A DNA stretch of 64,000 bases from Streptomyces sp. WMMB303 (GCF_029351045.1 NZ_JARKIN010000001.1:5046001-5110000); one strand, 5' to 3'. Counted from the first letter of the stretch, positions 52,890-62,508 are shown. A program made the numbers and translations. Notes: a model not told the origin generated them from the sequence alone.

Positions 52890-55800
52890 TCACCCGCCCT
52901 CCATCCACCGCCTCATGACATCCAGCAGATGATCAGTGTCCACCGGCTTGGTGACGTAGTCGGAAGCACCGGATTCGATGCTCTTCTCCCGGTCCCCCTT
53001 CATCGCCTTGGCGGTCAGCGCGATGATCGGCAATCCGGCGAACTGCGGCATCTTGCGGATGGCCGCCGTCGTCGCATAACCGTCCATCTCCGGCATCATG
53101 ATGTCCATCAGCACCACGGCCGCGTCGTCGTGCTGCTCCAGCACCTCGATGCCCTCCCGGCCGTTCTCGGCGTAGAGGACCTGCAGCCCGTGCTGCTCCA
53201 GCACGCTGGTGAGCGCGAAGACGTTCCGGATGTCGTCGTCGACGATGAGCACCTTCCGGCCCGCCAGATCGCCGGCCTCTCCGGCTCCGGGCGAGGGCGC
53301 CGCCTCCCGGTCGTACCCGGCCGCCGGCCGCTCGCCTGCCACCTCGACGGCGCCGTCGGACGTCCCCGCCCCGGCGCCGCCCTGGAGGATCACCGGAGCA
53401 GCCGTGCCGGCGCCACCCGCGGTCCCGTCGGCCGCCCCGTTCTCGCTGCCCGAGGACGACGGACGGGCTTCCGGGGGCAGTTCGGGCTGCGCCTGGCCGC
53501 TGGCGTCCCGCAGCCGCCGCCGGTCGGCGAGCGAGTGCGCGGCCTCGTCCGCGGTCTGCTCGCCGGGCCCTCCGGCGCCGTCCGGCTCCGTCCGCCCGGC
53601 CTCCAGCTCACCCGGCGCGGCCGCCGGAACGGCCGTGTGCGCCTCCGGGAGGGCCATCGGAGCGCTGCCCGAGACGAGCTGCGCGTAGCCTTGCGGAGGC
53701 AGCTCCGTGGGGTGCAGCGGCAGGTAGAGCGTGAAGGTGGAGCCGCGGCCCGGCTCGCTGACCGCGTGGATCTCCCCGCCCAGCAGCCGGGCGATCTCGC
53801 GGCTGATGGACAGCCCCAGCCCCGTGCCGCCGTACTTCCGCGACGTGGTGCCGTCGGCCTGCTTGAACGCTTCGAAGATGACCCGCATCTTGCTCTGCGC
53901 GATTCCGATCCCGGTGTCCGTCACGGAGAAGGCGATCAGCTCCGAGTCCGCGTCCCGCAGCGACCCGTGCTCCAGCATCTGCTCACGGATCGCGTCGGGA
54001 ACGTCCGAGCGGGCCGAGCGGATCACCAGCTCGACGGCCCCGCTGTCGGTGAACTTGACCGCATTCGAGAGCAGGTTGCGCAGCACCTGGAGCAGCCGCT
54101 GCTCGTCGGTGTGCAGCGTGGCCGGCAGCTCCGGCGAGACGCTCACCGAGAAGTCCAGCCCCTTCTCGACTGTCAGCGGCCGGAAGGTCGCCTCCACGTA
54201 GTCGACCAGCTGCACCAGCGCGATCCGGGTCGGGCTGACGTCCATCTTCCCCGCCTCGACCTTCGACAGGTCGAGAATGTCGTTGATGAGCTGCAGCAGG
54301 TCGGAGCCCGCGCCGTGGATCGTCTCGGCGAACTCCACCTGTTTGGGCGACAGGTTGCTCTCGGCGTTGTCCGCCAGCAGCTTGGCCAGGATCAGCAGCG
54401 AATTGAGCGGGGTGCGCAACTCGTGCGACATGTTGGCCAGGAACTCGGACTTGTAGCGCATCGAGACCGAGAGCTGCTCGGCGCGCTCCTCCAGGACCTG
54501 CCGGGCCTCTTCGATCTCCCGGTTCTTGATCTCGATATCGCTGTTGGTCTGGGCGAGCTGCTCGGCCTTCTCCTCCAGCGCCGCGTTGGACTCCTGTAGG
54601 GCCTTCTGCCGGTTCTCCAGTTCGCCGGAGCGCTCCTTGAGCTGCGCCGTCAGCTCCTGCGACTGCTCCAGCAGCCGCTCCGTACGCATATTGACGCTGA
54701 TGGTGTTGACGCTGGTCGCGATCATCTCGGCGATCTGGTTCAGGAAGTCCTTCTGGATCTGCCCGAACGGCTGGAAGGACGCCAGTTCGATCACCCCGAG
54801 CACCGTGCCCTCGAAGATGACCGGCAGCACCACCAGATGCGCGGGCGGCGCCTCGCCCAACCCCGAGGAGATCTTCAGATAACCGGGCGGGACATTGCCC
54901 ATCTCGATGGTGCGCTTCTCCTTCGCCGCCGTCCCGACGAGGGACTCCCCGGGCAGGAACGACGTGGGCATGCTGTCCGTGCAGTAGCCGTAACTGCCCA
55001 GCATCCGCAGCTCGTACCTGCCGTCCTCGCCCGGCCCGGCGCCCACACCGACCGCGCTCTCGGGGGTGCCCTCGGGCAGCGAGATGAAGAACGCGCCGTG
55101 CTGCGCCGAGACCACCGGGGTCAGCTCACTCATGATGAGCCCGGCCACGTCCCGCAGATCACGGCGGCCCTGCATCAGGCCCGAGATCCGCGCCAGGTTG
55201 CCCTTGAGCCAGTCCTGCTCCTGATTGGCCTGCGTGGTGTCCCGCAGGTTCGCGATCATCGTGTTGATGTAGCCCTGCAGCTCCAGGATCTCCCCGGCCG
55301 CCTCCACGTCGATCCGGACGTTGTGGTCGCCACGCGTCACCGCAGTGGCCACCTCGGCGATCGCCCGCACCTGGCGGGTGAGGTTGCCCGCCATCTCGTT
55401 GACGGAGTCCGTCAGGTCCTTCCACGTACCCGCGACGCCCGGTACCCGCGCCTGGCCGCCCAGTTGACCCTCGGTGCCCACCTCGCGGGCGACCCGGGTG
55501 ACCTGCTCGGCAAACGACGAGAGCTGGTCGACCATCGTGTTGATGGTCGTCTTCAGCTGGAGGATCTCGCCGTTGGCCTCGATGTCGATCTTCTTGGTCA
55601 GATCGCCCTTGGCGATGGCGGTGGTGACCATGGCGATCTGCCGCACCTGTCCGGTCAGATTGGACGCCATGGAGTTCACCGACTCCGTGAGGTCCTTCCA
55701 CGTACCGGCGACGCCGCGGACCCGCGCCTGGCCGCCCAGCACCCCGTCCGTGCCCACCTCCCGGGCCACCCTGGTGACCTGCTCGGCGAACGACGAGAGC

Positions 55801-58529
55801 GTGGTGACCATCGTGTTGACGGTGTCAGCAAGCTGCGCCACCTCACCACTGGCCTCGACAGTGACCTTCTTCGTCAGGTCACCGCCCGCGACCGCAGTTG
55901 CCACCTGGGAGATGTTGCGCACCTGGGAGGTGAGGTTGTTGGCCATGATGTTGACGTTGTCGGTCAGGTCCTTCCAGATGCCCGACACGTCACGCACCCG
56001 CGCCTGCCCGCCGAGGATGCCCTCGGTGCCCACCTCGCGAGCCACCCGGGTCACCTGCTCGGCAAACGACGAGAGCGTGTCCACCATCGTGTTGACGGTC
56101 GTCACCAGGGCGAGGACCTCACCCTTTGCATCGACGGTGATCTTCTTGGAGAGGTCGCCCTGTGCGACGGCGGTGGTGACCTCGGCGATGTTCCGGACCT
56201 GGGAGGTCAGATTGTTCGCCATGAAGTTCACGGACTGCGTGAGGTCCTTCCAGGTGCCGGAGACCCCCTTGACCTCCGCCTGCCCGCCCAGGATGCCCTC
56301 GGTACCGACCTCGCGAGCCACCCGGGTCACCTGCTCGGCGAACGACGAGAGCTGGTCGACCATCGTGTTCAGCGTGGTCTTCAGCTCCAGGATCTCGCCT
56401 CGCGCGTCCACATCGATCTTCTGCGACAGGTCGCCGCGCGCCACCGCGGTGGCCACCTGCGAGATGTTCCGCACCTGGGAGGTCAGGTTGCCCGCCATAC
56501 CGTTCACGGAATCGGTCAGATCGCGCCACACACCCGCGACGCCCGGCACCTGGGCCTGACCGCCCAGCCTGCCCTCCGTACCGACCTCCCGGGAGACCCG
56601 CGTGACCTGGTCGGCGAAGGCGGAGAGCTGATCGACCATCGTGTTGATGGTGTTCTTCAGCTCCAGGATCTCCCCGCGCGCGTCGACCTCGATCTTCTGC
56701 GACAGGTCGCCGCGCGCGACCGCCGTCGTCACCTGGGCGATCTGCCGCACCTGGGAGGTCAGATTGTTCGCCATGAAGTTGACGGAGTTCGTCAGGTCCT
56801 TCCAGGTGCCCGAGACGCCGTCCACCCGCGCCTGGCCCCCGAGCCTGCCCTCGGTGCCGACGTCCCGGGCCATCCTGGTCACCTGCTCGGCGAAGGACGA
56901 CAGCTGGTCCACCATCGTGTTCACGGTGTTCTTCAACTGGAGCATCTCGCCGGAGACGTCCACGGTGACCTTCTGCGACAGATCACCGTTCGCGACCGCC
57001 GTCGTCACCTGCGCGATGTTGCGCACCTGGCCCGTCAGGTTGCGGAACGCGGTGTTCACCGAGTCCGTCAGGTCCTTCCAGGTGCCGGCCGCCCCGGGCA
57101 CCGCCGCCTGACCGCCGAGCTCGCCCTCGACCCCGATCTCACGGGCGACCCGCGTCACCTCGGCGCCGAACGCGGAGAGCTGGTCCACCATCGTGTTGAC
57201 AGTGTTCTTCAGCTCCTGCATCTCGCCGGAGACGTCCACGGTGACCTTCTGCGACAGATCACCGTTCGCGACCGCCGTCGTCACCTGCGCGATGTCCCGC
57301 ACCTGGGCGGTCAGGTTGCGGAATGCGGAGTTGACCGAGTCCGTCAGGTCCTTCCAGATTCCGGCCGCGCCCGGGACCACCGCCTGGCCGCCCAGCACCC
57401 CGTCCGTGCCGACCTCGCTGGCCGCCCGTGTCACCTCGTCCGCGAGCGTGCGCAGCGTGTCCGTCATCGCATTGATCGTCTCGGCGAGCTGCGCCACTTC
57501 GCCGCGCGCGTTGACCGTGATCTTCTGCGACAGGTCGCCGTTGGCGACCGCGGTCGTCACCTGAGCGATCTCCCGCACCTGGGAGGTCAGATTGCCCGCC
57601 ATGAGGTTGACCGAGTCCGTCAGGTCCTTCCACACGCCCGCGACACCCTGCACCCGCGCCTGGCCGCCCAGCTCGCCCTCCGTACCGACCTCGCGGGCGA
57701 CCCGGGTGACCTCGGACTGGAAGGAGGAGAGCTGGTCGACCATCGTGTTGACGGTGTTCTTGAGCTCCAGCATCTCGCCGGCGACATGAACGGTCACCTT
57801 GCGTGACAGATCACCCTTGGCGACGGCCGTCGTCACCAGTGCGATGTCCCGCACCTGCGCCGTCAGGCGCGACGCCATGGTGTTGACCGAGTCCGTCAGG
57901 TCCTTCCAGGAGCCGGACATCCCGCGCACCCGCGCCTGGCCGCCCAGCTTGCCCTCGGTACCGACCTCGCTGGCGACCCGCGTCACCTCGTCCGTGAACG
58001 CCGAGAGCTGGTCCACCAGGCCGTTGACCGTACGGCCGACCTTCAGGAACTCCCCGCGCAGCGGATGCCCACCGCCCTCGGCTCCCCGGGCGCGCAGATC
58101 CATGCGCTGCTCCAGGTCGCCGTCGGCGACGGCCGACAGCACCCTGCCCACCTCCGAGACGGGCCACACCAGATCGTCGACCAGCGAGTTCGCCGCATCG
58201 ATCGCCGAAGCCCAGGAGCCCTCGCAGGTGCCGGTCTGCAGCCGCTCTGTGAGTTTCCCCTCACGTCCGACCACGCGCCGCACCCGGGAGAGCTCACCCG
58301 TCAGGTGCAGGTTCTGGTCCGCGACCTCGTTGAAGACCGCGGCGATCTCCGCCATCGGTCCCTCACCGGTCACGGTGAGCCGCTTGCGGAAGTTGCCGTC
58401 CCGCATCGCCGTCAGCCCGGCCAGGAGCTTGTTCACGGCTGCGGCGTCGACCTCGATCGTCCCGCTCCTCCGGGACCGTCCGCCCTTCGCGCGCGTGTTG
58501 CCGCTACGCGCGGTTGTGCCAGACTCCAC
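52890..58529 (-). CDS. osaA: hybrid sensor histidine kinase with tandem HAMP array, OsaA-type
   Basis: 1879 aa with no membrane helix, so presumably soluble. Residues ~30-1120 are poly-HAMP: two divergent HAMP units, then ten near-identical 92-residue units carrying SVN and NLTxQVR cores. Then come a GAF domain (~1170-1320), a coiled coil (~1330-1400), HisKA with the His of SHELRTPLNSLLILAKL, HATPase (N-box LLSNAVKFTDSGAVE, G box GGTGLGLSISREIARLLGG), a long Pro/Gly/Glu linker, and a C-terminal receiver (VVLMDIMMPEMDGY). GTG 58529 has GGAGG five bases upstream. The layout is that of fungal Nik1/Os-1 group III osmosensing kinases. Phosphotransfer to OsaB is inferred. Confidence 0.93.
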   Translation of the reverse strand: MESGTTARSGNTRAKGGRSRRSGTIEVDAAAVNKLLAGLTAMRDGNFRKRLTVTGEGPMAEIAAVFNEVADQNLHLTGELSRVRRVVGREGKLTERLQTGTCEGSWASAIDAANSLVDDLVWPVSEVGRVLSAVADGDLEQRMDLRARGAEGGGHPLRGEFLKVGRTVNGLVDQLSAFTDEVTRVASEVGTEGKLGGQARVRGMSGSWKDLTDSVNTMASRLTAQVRDIALVTTAVAKGDLSRKVTVHVAGEMLELKNTVNTMVDQLSSFQSEVTRVAREVGTEGELGGQARVQGVAGVWKDLTDSVNLMAGNLTSQVREIAQVTTAVANGDLSQKITVNARGEVAQLAETINAMTDTLRTLADEVTRAASEVGTDGVLGGQAVVPGAAGIWKDLTDSVNSAFRNLTAQVRDIAQVTTAVANGDLSQKVTVDVSGEMQELKNTVNTMVDQLSAFGAEVTRVAREIGVEGELGGQAAVPGAAGTWKDLTDSVNTAFRNLTGQVRNIAQVTTAVANGDLSQKVTVDVSGEMLQLKNTVNTMVDQLSSFAEQVTRMARDVGTEGRLGGQARVDGVSGTWKDLTNSVNFMANNLTSQVRQIAQVTTAVARGDLSQKIEVDARGEILELKNTINTMVDQLSAFADQVTRVSREVGTEGRLGGQAQVPGVAGVWRDLTDSVNGMAGNLTSQVRNISQVATAVARGDLSQKIDVDARGEILELKTTLNTMVDQLSSFAEQVTRVAREVGTEGILGGQAEVKGVSGTWKDLTQSVNFMANNLTSQVRNIAEVTTAVAQGDLSKKITVDAKGEVLALVTTVNTMVDTLSSFAEQVTRVAREVGTEGILGGQARVRDVSGIWKDLTDNVNIMANNLTSQVRNISQVATAVAGGDLTKKVTVEASGEVAQLADTVNTMVTTLSSFAEQVTRVAREVGTDGVLGGQARVRGVAGTWKDLTESVNSMASNLTGQVRQIAMVTTAIAKGDLTKKIDIEANGEILQLKTTINTMVDQLSSFAEQVTRVAREVGTEGQLGGQARVPGVAGTWKDLTDSVNEMAGNLTRQVRAIAEVATAVTRGDHNVRIDVEAAGEILELQGYINTMIANLRDTTQANQEQDWLKGNLARISGLMQGRRDLRDVAGLIMSELTPVVSAQHGAFFISLPEGTPESAVGVGAGPGEDGRYELRMLGSYGYCTDSMPTSFLPGESLVGTAAKEKRTIEMGNVPPGYLKISSGLGEAPPAHLVVLPVIFEGTVLGVIELASFQPFGQIQKDFLNQIAEMIATSVNTISVNMRTERLLEQSQELTAQLKERSGELENRQKALQESNAALEEKAEQLAQTNSDIEIKNREIEEARQVLEERAEQLSVSMRYKSEFLANMSHELRTPLNSLLILAKLLADNAESNLSPKQVEFAETIHGAGSDLLQLINDILDLSKVEAGKMDVSPTRIALVQLVDYVEATFRPLTVEKGLDFSVSVSPELPATLHTDEQRLLQVLRNLLSNAVKFTDSGAVELVIRSARSDVPDAIREQMLEHGSLRDADSELIAFSVTDTGIGIAQSKMRVIFEAFKQADGTTSRKYGGTGLGLSISREIARLLGGEIHAVSEPGRGSTFTLYLPLHPTELPPQGYAQLVSGSAPMALPEAHTAVPAAAPGELEAGRTEPDGAGGPGEQTADEAAHSLADRRRLRDASGQAQPELPPEARPSSSGSENGAADGTAGGAGTAAPVILQGGAGAGTSDGAVEVAGERPAAGYDREAAPSPGAGEAGDLAGRKVLIVDDDIRNVFALTSVLEQHGLQVLYAENGREGIEVLEQHDDAAVVLMDIMMPEMDGYATTAAIRKMPQFAGLPIIALTAKAMKGDREKSIESGASDYVTKPVDTDHLLDVMRRWMEGG
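55163..57923 (-). repeat. tandem 276-bp coding repeats inside osaA (HAMP units)
   Basis: Ten consecutive 276-bp units, each one 92-residue HAMP repeat. The word TCCTTCCA recurs at this spacing, at 57901, 57625, 57349, 57073, 56797, 56245, 55969, 55693 and 55417, with a variant at 56521. Repeats diverge unevenly, and several adjacent pairs are most alike. This is in-frame coding repetition, not a CRISPR or intergenic repeat. Confidence 0.9.
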
Positions 58530-58824
58530 TGCCCCTCCTGCGGGTCGACCTTCCTGCCCGGGCCCTGTACTCCGAGCCTTCCCAGTGTTTCACCCTGCCC
58601 GAACCAGGCGATAACAGTTCGGCAGCATGGCATATCACGCTGCGTTTGCGGGCCCGGAGGGAAATCACCCGCATCCGGCCGCCACGCGCCATGGATACGT
58701 AAGTAACCTGGCACCCGGCTGTCCGTTCACCCCCATGTCGGCGGGGTGCTCTACCGGGTCCGGCGGGTAGGGGCTTCGCAGGGGGCAGCGGTGTGAGTAC
58801 GAAGGGCGACGGAGGGGCGCTGCG
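58530..58824. promoter_or_regulatory. divergent osaA / osaC promoter region
   Basis: 295 bases between the osaA GTG (-) and osaC GTG (+). No operator could be defined. I looked for SigB-type GNNT-N14-16-GGGTAY on the + strand and saw only GGGTAG (near 58768), without a convincing -35. Confidence 0.5.
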
Positions 58825-61599
58825 GTGACGCAAGAGCAGAGCGCCGAGCGCGGGGGCGGGGGCCACCTGGGCGCCACGGGCTCGCAAGGCCCGAACGAGG
58901 AGGCGGGGACCTACACGGCCCTGACCGCACAGCGCACACCGGTGCGCCCGGCCGACAGGACACCCATGGGGAGACCAGTGACCACCGCACGCGCCGCCGC
59001 CACCTTCGAGCCGGTGGGGCGCTCCGTCGCCTCCGCACGCGGCTTCGTGCGCGACACCCTCCAGGGCTGGGGCCTGTCCGAGGTCGTCGACGACGCCGTG
59101 GTGTTGACCAGCGAGCTGGTCACCAATGCCGTGGTACACGCCGGGACCGCCGCCGAGGTGCTCTGCCTGCGCGACGAGGACGGAATCCGTATCGAGGTCG
59201 TCGACCGCTACCCCGAACGGGAACTGCCGCTCCAGGAGGTCAACCCGCAGCCCGCGGGACCCGACCGGGAGGGCGGCCGCGGACTGCTGCTCGCCTCGGC
59301 ACTGGCCACCCGCTGGGGCGTCGACTACACCGCGTCCGACAAGCGCGTCTGGTTCCGGCTCGACCTCCCCGAGCGCCCGGTCGGTACCCGCACGGCCGGT
59401 CCGGCACTCCCGGACACGGCACTGCCGGTCACCGACACCCACATCCGGGTCGCCGTCGTCCAGGTGGACCGCAGCGGATCGATCAGCGCATGGAACGAGG
59501 ACGCCACCGAACTGTTCGACTACGCAGCCGAGCAGGTGGTCGGCAAGCCGCTCACCGACTTCGCCGCCTGGCCGCACACCCCCGGCACCGGAACCGGTGT
59601 CGCCGAAGCGCTGCGCCTCTCCCGCTGGGAGGGGTCCTACGGTATGCGCGGTTCGGACGGCCGCACGATCCCCGTCTACGCCTCGCACCTGCGTGTGCGG
59701 GACAGCGACGGCGAACCGTCCACGGTCTGCCTGCTGGTGCGGGAGCACGAGCGTGCCGTCCTGCAGTCACCGCCCCGGGTCCACTCGCACGACAACACCG
59801 GCACCGCCACGGACGGCCAGGACCAGTCCGCCGCCGACCCCTTCGAGGTCTTCATCGGCTCCCCGGCCCCCGACGACCTCGACGGCCTCCTCCAGCGCAC
59901 CGTCGAACGGGCCAGGGACATGTTGGAGGGCGACGCGGCGTACCTGCTGCTGGCCACCGACGACGAGACCGAACTGGAGGTACGCGCCTCCACCGGTCTG
60001 CCCTCGGCACGCCAGCGGTTCGCCCGCGTCCCGGTCGAGACCGCCAGCGGACGGTACGGCTCGGCCCGGATGCCGTCCGTGCACGAGGACCTGACGGTCG
60101 TCCCGGGTGCCGTGCCGCTCCTCGACGGCACCGGCATGCGCTCCGTGGTCACGGTTCCCCTCAAGGTCGAGGGCCGGCTCACCGGCTCCCTCGGAGTCGC
60201 CACCGAGGCGCCCGGCCGCTACACCAACGAAGAAGCCCTGCGCCTCCAGTTCGCCGCCGACCGCATCGCGCTCGCCGTGGAACGCGCCCGGCTCACCGAA
60301 CTGGAACGCCTGCGGCGCGGCTCGCTCTCCTTCCTCGTCGAAGCCTCGGACCTGCTCGCCGGCACCCTCGACCGCGATCAGACGCTCGCGCTGATGGCCC
60401 AGATGACCGTCCCCACACTGGCCACCTGGTGCGCCGTCTACACGGTCGCGGACCAGGGCTCAGAACCCCGCCTCTCCTACGTCCTGCACGAGGACGAGGA
60501 CCGCATCGACAACCTCAAGTCGCTGCTCGCGAAGGTCGATCCGCCCGAGCCCGTTCCCACCCCCGGAGCGCGTGTCTGGGCCGCGCCCACCGAGGCGGCG
60601 CACTCCGCGGCGTTGCGCACCTCGCTGCGCAACGTCTCACTGGACGGCGAGGCCCCGCAGCCCTCCCCCGGCACGAGCCTGGCCACCGCGGCCGCGGTCG
60701 GCGGCGAGACCGTCGTCCTTCCCCTGGTGGCGCGCAACCGGGTCATCGGCATGCTCACCCTGGGCAAGCCGACCGACGAGCGGTTCCGCCAGGAGATCCT
60801 GGAGTTGGCCGAGGACCTCTCCCGCCGTGCCGCGCTCGCGCTGGACAACGCGCGTCTCTACTCCGAACGCACCGCCATCAGCCAGTCCCTGCAGCGCAGC
60901 CTGCTGCCGCCCGAACTGCCGGAGGTCGAGGGCGGTGTCGAGGTCGAGGTCATCTACCGCGCCGCGGGCGAGGGCAACGAGGTCGGTGGTGACTTCTACG
61001 ATCTCTTCGAGATCGACGAGGGCACCTACGGCTTCGCCATCGGCGACGTCTGCGGTACGGGCCCGGAGGCCGCGGCGGTCACCGGCCTGGCCCGGCACGC
61101 GCTGCGGCTGCTCGCCCGCGAGGGGCTGGGCGGCCCCACCGTGCTGGAGCGCCTCAACACCGCGATCCTGGACGAAGGGGCGCGCAGCCGGTTCCTCACT
61201 CTCCTGTACGGCGAAATGCGCCCCCAGGAGGACGGCAGCGCCGAGTTGAAGGTCGTCTGCGCCGGACATCCGCTGCCCCTCCGGCTGCGCCAGGACGGCA
61301 GCGTCGAGTCCGCCGCGGACCCCCAGCCGCTGCTCGGAGTCATGGAGGATCTCGAACTCTACGAGCAGACGGTCTCGCTCGCGCCCGGCGACGTCCTGCT
61401 GTGTGTGACGGACGGAGTGACGGAACGCCGCGAAGGCACCCGCATGCTGGGGGACGACGGCCTGGCCGACGTGCTGTCCACCTGTACAGGCCTGAACGCC
61501 GGCGCGGTGGCAGCCCGCATCATGCGCGCGGTCGAGCGCTTCGCAAGCGACGCGCCCTCGGACGACATGGCCATCCTCGCCATGCGCGTTCCCGAGTAG
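58825..61599 (+). CDS. osaC: multidomain RsbW-like kinase / PAS / GAF / SpoIIE phosphatase, OsaC-type
   Basis: 924 aa from GTG 58825, with GGAGG nine bases upstream. Residues ~58-185 are an RsbW-like ATPase (VVLTSELVTNAVVHAG, REGGRGLLLASALATRWGVD). PAS (~205-310) and two GAF domains (~345-500, ~510-690) follow. The C-terminal ~220 residues are a SpoIIE/RsbU PP2C phosphatase with metal ligands in VGGDFYDLFE, GDVCGTGPEAAAV, VTDGVTERREG and SDDMAILAM. In S. coelicolor OsaC modulates SigB after osmotic shock, acting as anti-sigma factor. It is divergent from osaA. A strong terminator follows the stop. Confidence 0.92.
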   Translation: MTQEQSAERGGGGHLGATGSQGPNEEAGTYTALTAQRTPVRPADRTPMGRPVTTARAAATFEPVGRSVASARGFVRDTLQGWGLSEVVDDAVVLTSELVTNAVVHAGTAAEVLCLRDEDGIRIEVVDRYPERELPLQEVNPQPAGPDREGGRGLLLASALATRWGVDYTASDKRVWFRLDLPERPVGTRTAGPALPDTALPVTDTHIRVAVVQVDRSGSISAWNEDATELFDYAAEQVVGKPLTDFAAWPHTPGTGTGVAEALRLSRWEGSYGMRGSDGRTIPVYASHLRVRDSDGEPSTVCLLVREHERAVLQSPPRVHSHDNTGTATDGQDQSAADPFEVFIGSPAPDDLDGLLQRTVERARDMLEGDAAYLLLATDDETELEVRASTGLPSARQRFARVPVETASGRYGSARMPSVHEDLTVVPGAVPLLDGTGMRSVVTVPLKVEGRLTGSLGVATEAPGRYTNEEALRLQFAADRIALAVERARLTELERLRRGSLSFLVEASDLLAGTLDRDQTLALMAQMTVPTLATWCAVYTVADQGSEPRLSYVLHEDEDRIDNLKSLLAKVDPPEPVPTPGARVWAAPTEAAHSAALRTSLRNVSLDGEAPQPSPGTSLATAAAVGGETVVLPLVARNRVIGMLTLGKPTDERFRQEILELAEDLSRRAALALDNARLYSERTAISQSLQRSLLPPELPEVEGGVEVEVIYRAAGEGNEVGGDFYDLFEIDEGTYGFAIGDVCGTGPEAAAVTGLARHALRLLAREGLGGPTVLERLNTAILDEGARSRFLTLLYGEMRPQEDGSAELKVVCAGHPLPLRLRQDGSVESAADPQPLLGVMEDLELYEQTVSLAPGDVLLCVTDGVTERREGTRMLGDDGLADVLSTCTGLNAGAVAARIMRAVERFASDAPSDDMAILAMRVPE

Positions 61600-61630
61600 C
61601 AGCGGGGCGGAGCACTCCGAGGCACACGGA

Positions 61631-61660
61631 AAAGGCCCCCGCCGTACGGCGGGGGCCTTT
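61631..61660. terminator. perfect palindromic terminator after osaC
   Basis: 30-base perfect palindrome (13-bp stem AAAGGCCCCCGCC with GGCGGGGGCCTTT, GTAC loop) followed by CATT. Could serve osaC (+) and the tRNA gene (-), since it lies between the stop at 61599 and the tRNA 3' end. Confidence 0.88.
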
Positions 61661-61675
61661 CATTCACATGTGGAG

Positions 61676-61748
61676 AGCCCCAAAACGGAATCGAACCGTT
61701 GACCTTCTCCTTACCATGGAGACGCTCTGCCGACTGAGCTATTGGGGC
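61676..61748 (-). tRNA. tRNA-Thr(GGT)
   Basis: 73-base cloverleaf on the minus strand: acceptor GCCCCAA with TTGGGGC, anticodon stem TCTCC-GGAGA with loop ATGGTAA giving anticodon GGT (codon ACC), and T-arm with TTCGATT. Discriminator base is T and CCA is not encoded. It lies downstream of the pseudo-aminotransferase, in the same direction as the rRNA operon, with 73 bases between. Confidence 0.93.
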
Positions 61749-61821
61749 GCGGCCAGCGGTAAGAGATCTTACCCGATCGGGGCTCCTGGATCGAACTGAC
61801 GCCGGCCAGATCCCCGTCGAG

Positions 61822-62508
61822 TCAGCCGGCCCGCTCCCGCAACAGACCTCCGAGACCGTTGCAGGCCGACACGACGCGCTGCAGGTCCTTCTTGCTCATC
61901 GCGGCGCTCAGCGGCAGCGAGAGGCTCTCGTCAGCGGCACGCTCGGCCTGCGGAAGCCGTACGGTCGAGGCGTACTCAGGCAGTCGGTGAGCCGGCACCC
62001 GCACCGGTATCCCGCAGTCGACACCCTTCATACGCAGTGCCCTGCGGAATGCGTCACGGTCGGGCCGCCCGTTGCCCGGTACTCGCACCACGTACTCCGT
62101 GAAAGCGTGCTCGACGCCCTCGGGAACCGACGGTGCGACGACTCCCCTGAGACGCCGGCCCAGCGACGTGGCGTACTGACGCCGACGGACGGCATCGATC
62201 GCGTCGGTGCGGGGCAGCGGCTCCCACTCCACGACGGGGACCCCGTGCTGCTCACCGACGGCACGCAGGGCGGCCATGTCAGCGCTGTGACCGAAGAGGT
62301 GCACGGGGACGAGCGCCGCGGTCCGCGGACCCGCCGCGCGAGCCGCGGAGGCCGGATCGAGACAGTAGGTATCGGCGTCGATGTCGGCGAAAACGGGTCG
62401 CGCCCCGAGCTCCCGCACGGCCTGTGCGACATCGGCCCCGCCGAACGACGGCACCACGACCTCGTCCCCCGCACCGACGCCGGCGGCGTTCAGCTGTGTT
62501 GTCCCCAT
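61822..62508 (-). CDS. truncated DegT/DnrJ/EryC1/StrS-like aminotransferase (probably non-catalytic)
   Basis: 228 aa from ATG 62508 (MGTTQLNAAGVGAGDEVVVP), and ATG 62532 is the alternative. The open frame extends to 62601, but that part reads through the rRNA terminator. The family blocks VGAGDEVVVPSFGGADVAQA, RPVFADIDADTYCLDPASAA and ALVPVHLFGHSADMAALRAV are present. It then jumps from VVEWEPLPRTD to the C-terminal region (TEYVVRVPG...), so ~80 residues with the PLP-lysine (the FSFxxxK segment) are missing, and the first ~50 residues too. Full family members are ~370 aa. Not obviously decayed: intact frame, codon use like its neighbours. I recall a similar gene beside an rRNA operon in other Streptomyces. 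Confidence 0.75.
   Translation of the reverse strand: MGTTQLNAAGVGAGDEVVVPSFGGADVAQAVRELGARPVFADIDADTYCLDPASAARAAGPRTAALVPVHLFGHSADMAALRAVGEQHGVPVVEWEPLPRTDAIDAVRRRQYATSLGRRLRGVVAPSVPEGVEHAFTEYVVRVPGNGRPDRDAFRRALRMKGVDCGIPVRVPAHRLPEYASTVRLPQAERAADESLSLPLSAAMSKKDLQRVVSACNGLGGLLRERAG

Noticed and set aside
54837..57806. 989-codon open frame on the + strand opposite osaA
   Set aside because: Exactly antisense to the HAMP repeats, with repetitive His/Arg/Gly/Leu translation; a shadow of high-GC third positions.
55163..57923. Regular 276-bp repeats resembling a CRISPR or satellite array
   Set aside because: Period is 92 codons, the repeats are in frame within one protein and encode HAMP domains.
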